Shown piece after piece: positions 39,685 to 43,115 of a stretch of DNA of 43,115 nt. The stretch comes from Verrucomicrobia bacterium Ga0077533 (GTDB lineage Bacteria > Verrucomicrobiota > Verrucomicrobiia > Opitutales > Opitutaceae). Both the position numbers and the translations under genes were made by a program. The stretch's first letter is position 1; each line of letters opens with the position of its first letter. The notes below the pieces were generated by a model. The model was not told where the DNA came from and searched no databases. It saw nothing but the letters and a program-made list of their open reading frames with translations. Where the stretch lies: the NCBI GenBank assembly GCA_001464505.1, contig LNEH01000203.1, positions 1-43,115 of the forward strand, read 5' to 3'.

Positions 39685-41508
39685 TCATTTCTTCTTCTTC
39701 GGCGTGACATTCTTCACGCCGTCGGCGGCCGCGGGCTTGGCGGCGCCGTTGTTGATCGGCAGGTCGGGCTCGGGCATCCGGTTGATGACCATCTGCTGGC
39801 CGATGGTGAACAGGCCGTTGATGGTCGAGTAGAGGGCGAGGCCCGAGGCGAAGTTGTAGCAGAACAGCGTGAAGATCCAGGGCATGACCTTGAACATCAT
39901 CTGCTGCGCCGGATCCGTGGACGGCATCGGGGTGAGCCGCATCTGGACGATCATGGTCGCGCCCATGAGCAGGGGCATGATGTTGACGTTCAGGTGCGTC
40001 AGGCCGAGCAGCGGGAGCGTGACGGCGCCGAAGGTGTAGATGGTGTCGGGCGCGGAGAGATCGTGCGCCCAGAGGAACGAGGCGAAGCGCAGCTCCGAGG
40101 CGCTTTGCAGCATGGTGAAGAAACCGATGAAGAACGGGATCGTGATGAGGATCGGGATGCAGCCGCCCACGGGGTTGACCTGGTTCTCCTTAAAAAGGCG
40201 GAGCGTCTCTGTCTGCATCTTCTGGGGGTTGTCCTTGTATTTCTCGCGCATGGCCTGCATGTGCGGCTGGAGCTTCGCCATGCGCTTGGCGGAGCGCGAG
40301 GCGGCCAGGGTGAGCGGCAGGAAGACGATCTTCAGGATCAGCGTGGTGATGACGATGGCCCAGCCCCAGCCCGGCACGATCGAGTGGACCCAGTTCATGA
40401 TGGTCAGCAGCAGCGGGGCGAAGAAACCGGAGAAGAAGACCTTACCAAAGCCGCTGTTGAACTGCATGACATCCCCCTCCTTGTGCTTGAAGACATCGGG
40501 GTTGGAGAGGCGCTTGTATTCCTTGGGTCCGGCGTAGTAGCTGGCGCCGAAGGTGGTGCTGGCGCCCGGCGCGAGCGGCGGCAGGTCGAACTGGGCGTAG
40601 GCCGTGACGCCGTAAGCCGCCCGGTTCTCGGGCGGCTGCAGGGGGTTAATCTTCACGCGCTCGATGCGGACGCCGGTGCCGGGCTGGTCGGGCGTGAGGA
40701 TCATCGCAAAGAACTGGTTCTTCACCGAGGCCCAGCGAATGGCGGCGGGCTTGTCGAGGGCGGCCACCGGCGCGGAGCTGAAGAAGCCGCCGGCGAGTTC
40801 ATCGCGGCTGACAAACTCGGCGTCCTCGCCGTTGTAGTAGCCGACGTTGAGGTAGATGCCCGTGTCGGAGTCGCTGAGCGGAACGGAGGTGCCGAGATTG
40901 AAGACCGCGCGCGGCAGCGCCAACGGGGCCTCCGTGAGGTTGCGAAAGGTGGTTTCGTGGCGGAGCTGGTAGTCGTCGAGACCGGGGGCGGTGGCCAGCG
41001 AGTAGCGGCGGGTGATCTCAAGGTCGGGGGTGACGGCGCGGTAAACAACCTCCGTGGCGCGGTGGGTCACGAGCGTGTAGGCGACGGCACGGTCGGCGCC
41101 GGGGAAGTCGGCGAGGCTCAGCGCGGGCGCGGCCTGCGTGGCGTTGAGCGTGTAGCGTTCATGGGTGGGCTTGCCCTGCGGGTCGAGGTAGGCGGCTTTC
41201 TTGCGCAGGGCGATGGAATCGATGGCGCCGCCATGAGTGGTGAACTTCACCGTGATGAACTCGTTGGCCAGCGTGGCATATTGGGCCGGCGCCAGGGCGG
41301 AGGCGGGCGAGGCGCTGAGCGTGGCGTCGCTCGGGGAGCTGGCCGGACCGGCCACCGGTGCCTGGTTTGTGGCCAGCGGACTGCCGCTGGTGGTGGGGGG
41401 GGCGGACGGACGGACCGGTTGCTGGGGTGCGTAGCGCGCGCTGATGTAGAAACTCACCATGGCGGCGACGAGGAGCAGCACCCCGATGATTGTATTCTTT
41501 TTATCCAT
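39685..41508 (-). CDS. yidC: Membrane protein insertase YidC
   Basis: 607 aa from ATG 41508 (MDKKNTIIGVLLLVAAMVSF), the usual start with one N-terminal helix. The periplasmic P1 beta domain spans about 85-370. The conserved insertase core follows: WGWAIVITTLILKIVFLPLT, the cytoplasmic hairpin KLQPHMQAMREKYKDNPQKM and VNPVGGCIPILITIPFFIGF. Later helices end in a Lys-rich tail (KNVTPKKKK) that contacts ribosomes. Gene order rpmH-rnpA-yidD-yidC is the standard one. The gap to the fusion gene is 40 bases. Confidence 0.96.
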   Translation of the reverse strand: MDKKNTIIGVLLLVAAMVSFYISARYAPQQPVRPSAPPTTSGSPLATNQAPVAGPASSPSDATLSASPASALAPAQYATLANEFITVKFTTHGGAIDSIALRKKAAYLDPQGKPTHERYTLNATQAAPALSLADFPGADRAVAYTLVTHRATEVVYRAVTPDLEITRRYSLATAPGLDDYQLRHETTFRNLTEAPLALPRAVFNLGTSVPLSDSDTGIYLNVGYYNGEDAEFVSRDELAGGFFSSAPVAALDKPAAIRWASVKNQFFAMILTPDQPGTGVRIERVKINPLQPPENRAAYGVTAYAQFDLPPLAPGASTTFGASYYAGPKEYKRLSNPDVFKHKEGDVMQFNSGFGKVFFSGFFAPLLLTIMNWVHSIVPGWGWAIVITTLILKIVFLPLTLAASRSAKRMAKLQPHMQAMREKYKDNPQKMQTETLRLFKENQVNPVGGCIPILITIPFFIGFFTMLQSASELRFASFLWAHDLSAPDTIYTFGAVTLPLLGLTHLNVNIMPLLMGATMIVQMRLTPMPSTDPAQQMMFKVMPWIFTLFCYNFASGLALYSTINGLFTIGQQMVINRMPEPDLPINNGAAKPAAADGVKNVTPKKKK

Positions 41509-41548
41509 GAGAAAGGGAAAGGGAGAGTGAGAGTGAAAGCGGCCGGGG

Positions 41549-42244
41549 TTACCGGTGGACGGCCGTGCAGACCGGCGGCCCTGTCCTCCGAAGCCTTGGC
41601 GAAGGAGGAACCGGATCCTCGCCGCCCGGGTGCCAGGGGCCGCATTTGGCGAGCCGGCGCAACGTGAGGCCGAGGCCAAGGAGCAGGCCGTGCCCGGCCA
41701 GTGCGCCGCGGGCATAGTGCGAGCAGGTCGGCGCGAAGCGGCAGCCGCAAGTCGGGAACAGCACGACCAGGGCGGGTGACACCGTGCGCTGGTAAACCCA
41801 GACCAGCCCGCTTGCGGCGCGGGCGGGAAAGGAAATGATCTGACTGTAGCGGCGGTCTGTGACCGCCGGTGGTGAGGATCGGCGGTCGCACTTGGGCGGG
41901 GACAGTTTGTGGCAGAGGGCGGCGAATTTTTTTTCCACCTCGGTGAATTCCAAGCGCAGCAGGGCGGCGCGGGCGGTGAGGATGAGGTCGAGGCCGGGCG
42001 GCACGAGGGCCTGGTGCTTGCGGTAGATGGCGCGGAGGCGGCGCTTGGCGCGGTTGCGGTGGACGGCGTCGCCCACGGCGGCCCGGGAGGCGACGACCCC
42101 GACCCGCGCGGGAGCCGGCGGCACCGAACCGGGGCGGGCGGCCCAGGTCAGGAGGAAAGCCCCGCAATCGAGGCGATGGCCCTGCTCGCGAACGGCGAGA
42201 AAATCGGCGTTGCGCCGCAGGCGTTGCCCGGCGCGCAGGTGCAT
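41549..42244 (-). CDS. rnpA: Ribonuclease P protein component fused in frame to YidD
   Basis: One uninterrupted 231-codon frame. Residues 1-117 are RnpA ([17 protein letters not shown], the RNR motif [16 protein letters not shown]), which binds the M1 RNA of RNase P. Residues 118-135 ([17 protein letters not shown]) are encoded by a family B repeat. Residues 136-213 are YidD, the membrane-insertion efficiency factor ([39 protein letters not shown]). Residues 214-231 come from a family A repeat. These are normally two overlapping or adjacent genes. No ATG, GTG or TTG is seen at the YidD start, so a fusion protein is the likely product unless an unusual start is used. Confidence 0.9.
   Translation of the reverse strand: MHLRAGQRLRRNADFLAVREQGHRLDCGAFLLTWAARPGSVPPAPARVGVVASRAAVGDAVHRNRAKRRLRAIYRKHQALVPPGLDLILTARAALLRLEFTEVEKKFAALCHKLSPPKCDRRSSPPAVTDRRYSQIISFPARAASGLVWVYQRTVSPALVVLFPTCGCRFAPTCSHYARGALAGHGLLLGLGLTLRRLAKCGPWHPGGEDPVPPSPRLRRTGPPVCTAVHR
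41581..41609. repeat. Dispersed 29-bp repeat, family A, copy 2
   Basis: Exact reverse complement of 91-119. It encodes part of the C-terminal extension of the YidD segment after the normal family end DPVP. Confidence 0.85.
41845..41887. repeat. Double-hairpin element, family B, partial copy between rnpA and yidD
   Basis: TGTAGCGGCGGTCTGTGACC and on to CGCCGG match the left half of 21639-21699. The right half is degenerate (CGGCGGTC then CGCACTTGG instead of GACCGCCG). It removes any stop between rnpA and yidD. Confidence 0.75.
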
Positions 42245-42246
42245 CC

Positions 42247-42384
42247 TCAGACGACGGTCAGACGCTTGCGGCCTTTGCGGCGGCGGGCGGCGAGGACTTT
42301 GCGGCCACCCCGGGTGGCCTTGCGGGCGCGGAAACCGATCTTGCGGGCGCGTTTCTTGCGGTGCGGGCGGAATGTAGGCTTCAT
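42247..42384 (-). CDS. rpmH: 50S ribosomal protein L34
   Basis: 45 codons from ATG 42384, too short for the usual gene-finding cut-off. It begins [20 protein letters not shown] and ends [12 protein letters not shown], a very basic peptide of exactly the L34 pattern and length. It is two bases upstream of rnpA and therefore co-transcribed, as in most bacteria. Confidence 0.97.
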   Translation of the reverse strand: MKPTFRPHRKKRARKIGFRARKATRGGRKVLAARRRKGRKRLTVV

Positions 42385-42608
42385 GGTTGTATAGGGAAAA
42401 GAGGGTCAGGTTCGCGGGGCGGGCCGGGGGGTGTCAAGCGAGAGGTTTCCGCCAAAAACGCCCGGCGGCAAGCCCGCGTCATTTACATTCTCGTCTTGGC
42501 TTTCCGGGGTAAACAGCCCGCACCCATATGGTTTTTGCGTTCGGGCGCGACCGCCGCGACTGATTCCGTCGGGGCATGAAGCCCCGACCGGGCAAACAAC
42601 GCGACCGC
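42385..42608. other. Intergenic region between the peroxiredoxin and rpmH genes
   Basis: No gene in 224 bases. It must hold the rpmH promoter; no clear boxes are evident. An 8-bp hairpin at 42568-42588 (GTCGGGGC-ATGAA-GCCCCGAC) follows the peroxiredoxin stop and may end that transcript, although no T-tract is present. Confidence 0.5.
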
Positions 42609-43115
42609 TCAGTTCCCGGGTTTCGCCAGCTCGGCGAGAATGGCTTCGGCCTGCTTGTCGGTCGTGCCCTTGTAGTCGGTGTAGACGATCTTGCCGTCCT
42701 TGATCAGGTAGGCCGAGCGCGAGGCGAATTCACCCACCAGCGGGACGACCTTGGTCGGGACCCCGAAGGCGTTGATGACGGTCTTGTCGGTGTCGGCGAT
42801 CAGGGTGAACGGCAGGTGGTATTTGTCCTTGAAGGCTTTTTGCGCGGCCACGTCGTCGTGGCTCACGCCGATGACGGCCACGCCCTTTTTGCTCAGCGCC
42901 TCATAGCCGTCGCGCAGCGAGCAACCCTGCTTGGTGCAGCCCGGGGTGTCGGCCTTCGGGTAGAAATAGACGAGGGTGTAAGGCTGCTTTTTGTAGACAT
43001 CGGCCAGGGCGAGTTTTTCACCCGAATCGGTGACAGCGGTGACGGCGGGGGCGGGATCGCCGACCTTGAGCGGTTCGGCGGCGGCGCGGGAGAAGAAGAG
43101 CATGGCGGGTAGGAG
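42609..43115 (-). CDS. Peroxiredoxin of the Bcp/AhpC-TSA type (start outside window)
   Basis: At least 168 codons in frame to the window edge. ATG 43103 is inside the frame, but the residues around it (LLPAMLFFSRAAAEP) look like the end of a signal peptide, so the true start is probably beyond 43115. The thioredoxin-fold motif YPKADTPGCTKQGCSLRD holds the peroxidatic Cys and a second Cys five residues later, as in Bcp. HDDVAAQKAFKDKYHLPF and RSAYLIKDGKIVYTDY follow. It reduces peroxides using thioredoxin-like donors; if exported, it acts in the periplasm. Confidence 0.9.
   Translation of the reverse strand, partial: LLPAMLFFSRAAAEPLKVGDPAPAVTAVTDSGEKLALADVYKKQPYTLVYFYPKADTPGCTKQGCSLRDGYEALSKKGVAVIGVSHDDVAAQKAFKDKYHLPFTLIADTDKTVINAFGVPTKVVPLVGEFASRSAYLIKDGKIVYTDYKGTTDKQAEAILAELAKPGN

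Noticed and set aside
39994-41667. 557-codon plus-strand frame opposite yidC
   Set aside because: Shadow of yidC codon bias; no recognisable domain.
91-41887. CRISPR array or integron attC sites
   Set aside because: Repeats are dispersed singly over the window, differ in family and are not regularly spaced; no cas or integrase gene is present.
1-43115. tRNA or rRNA genes
   Set aside because: I looked for conserved TψC-like and 3'-end patterns and ribosomal cores by eye and found none; a covariance-model scan would be decisive.

Overview
This is a GC-rich chromosomal segment, densely packed on both strands, with few strong Shine-Dalgarno sites and many short stop/start overlaps (ATGA, GTGA, TGATG). 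Gene content and family resemblance suggest a member of the Verrucomicrobiota, most likely close to Opitutaceae: multihaem cytochromes with Fe-S partners, PuuD-type urate hydroxylase, bifunctional HisB and HisIE, alpha2-type glycyl-tRNA synthetase and many short GC-rich palindromic repeats. That assignment is inference from protein similarity; there is no rRNA in the window and I saw no tRNA.

Layout. 1-1724: glycyl-tRNA synthetase (glyS, minus) followed by a second, diverged copy of its own C-terminal tail. 1943-3479: an AT-richer island with a decayed type II restriction-modification system. The methyltransferase is truncated and the endonuclease is frameshifted by a 10-bp tandem duplication. 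3644-7152: SOUL haem-binding protein, a hypothetical, an Mpo1-like membrane protein, a YceI protein and a DUF3365 c-haem protein. 7243-16360: an unusual redox locus. It holds a membrane-anchored flavin/[2Fe-2S] reductase (minus) and then, on the plus strand, a tetrahaem cytochrome, a cyclic-nucleotide-binding protein fused to a four-cluster ferredoxin, a b-type cytochrome-like membrane protein, a decahaem cytochrome with a cytoplasmic 10-Cys module, an FtsX-type permease and its damaged ABC ATPase. 16409-24137: a complete histidine operon (minus) in the order hisG-D-C-B-H-A-F-IE, preceded by a leader peptide with five consecutive His codons, a pause hairpin and a terminator. 24233-33113 (plus): MFS-like transporter, a frameshifted LtaS-like sulfatase, an outer-membrane barrel, a PAP2 phosphatase, a TPR protein, a rhomboid-fold protein with a zinc ribbon, PrmB and PuuD. 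33269-39253 (minus): an RND efflux pump with its adaptor, two DUF2892 proteins, a DUF3365 c-haem protein and a rhodanese, divergent from an ArsR-family regulator. 39685-42384 (minus): rpmH, an rnpA-yidD fusion and yidC. 42609-end: a Bcp-type peroxiredoxin running off the window.

Two themes stand out. First, the 8.7-14.6 kb cluster looks like a transmembrane electron-transfer complex with a predicted nucleotide-sensing domain on its ferredoxin subunit. I know of no characterised system with this exact gene set. Second, at least six families of short hairpin repeats are scattered through the window and repeatedly form parts of genes. They extend the C-terminus of HisD, join RnpA to YidD, sit in the middle of PrmB and interrupt the start of the ABC ATPase gene.
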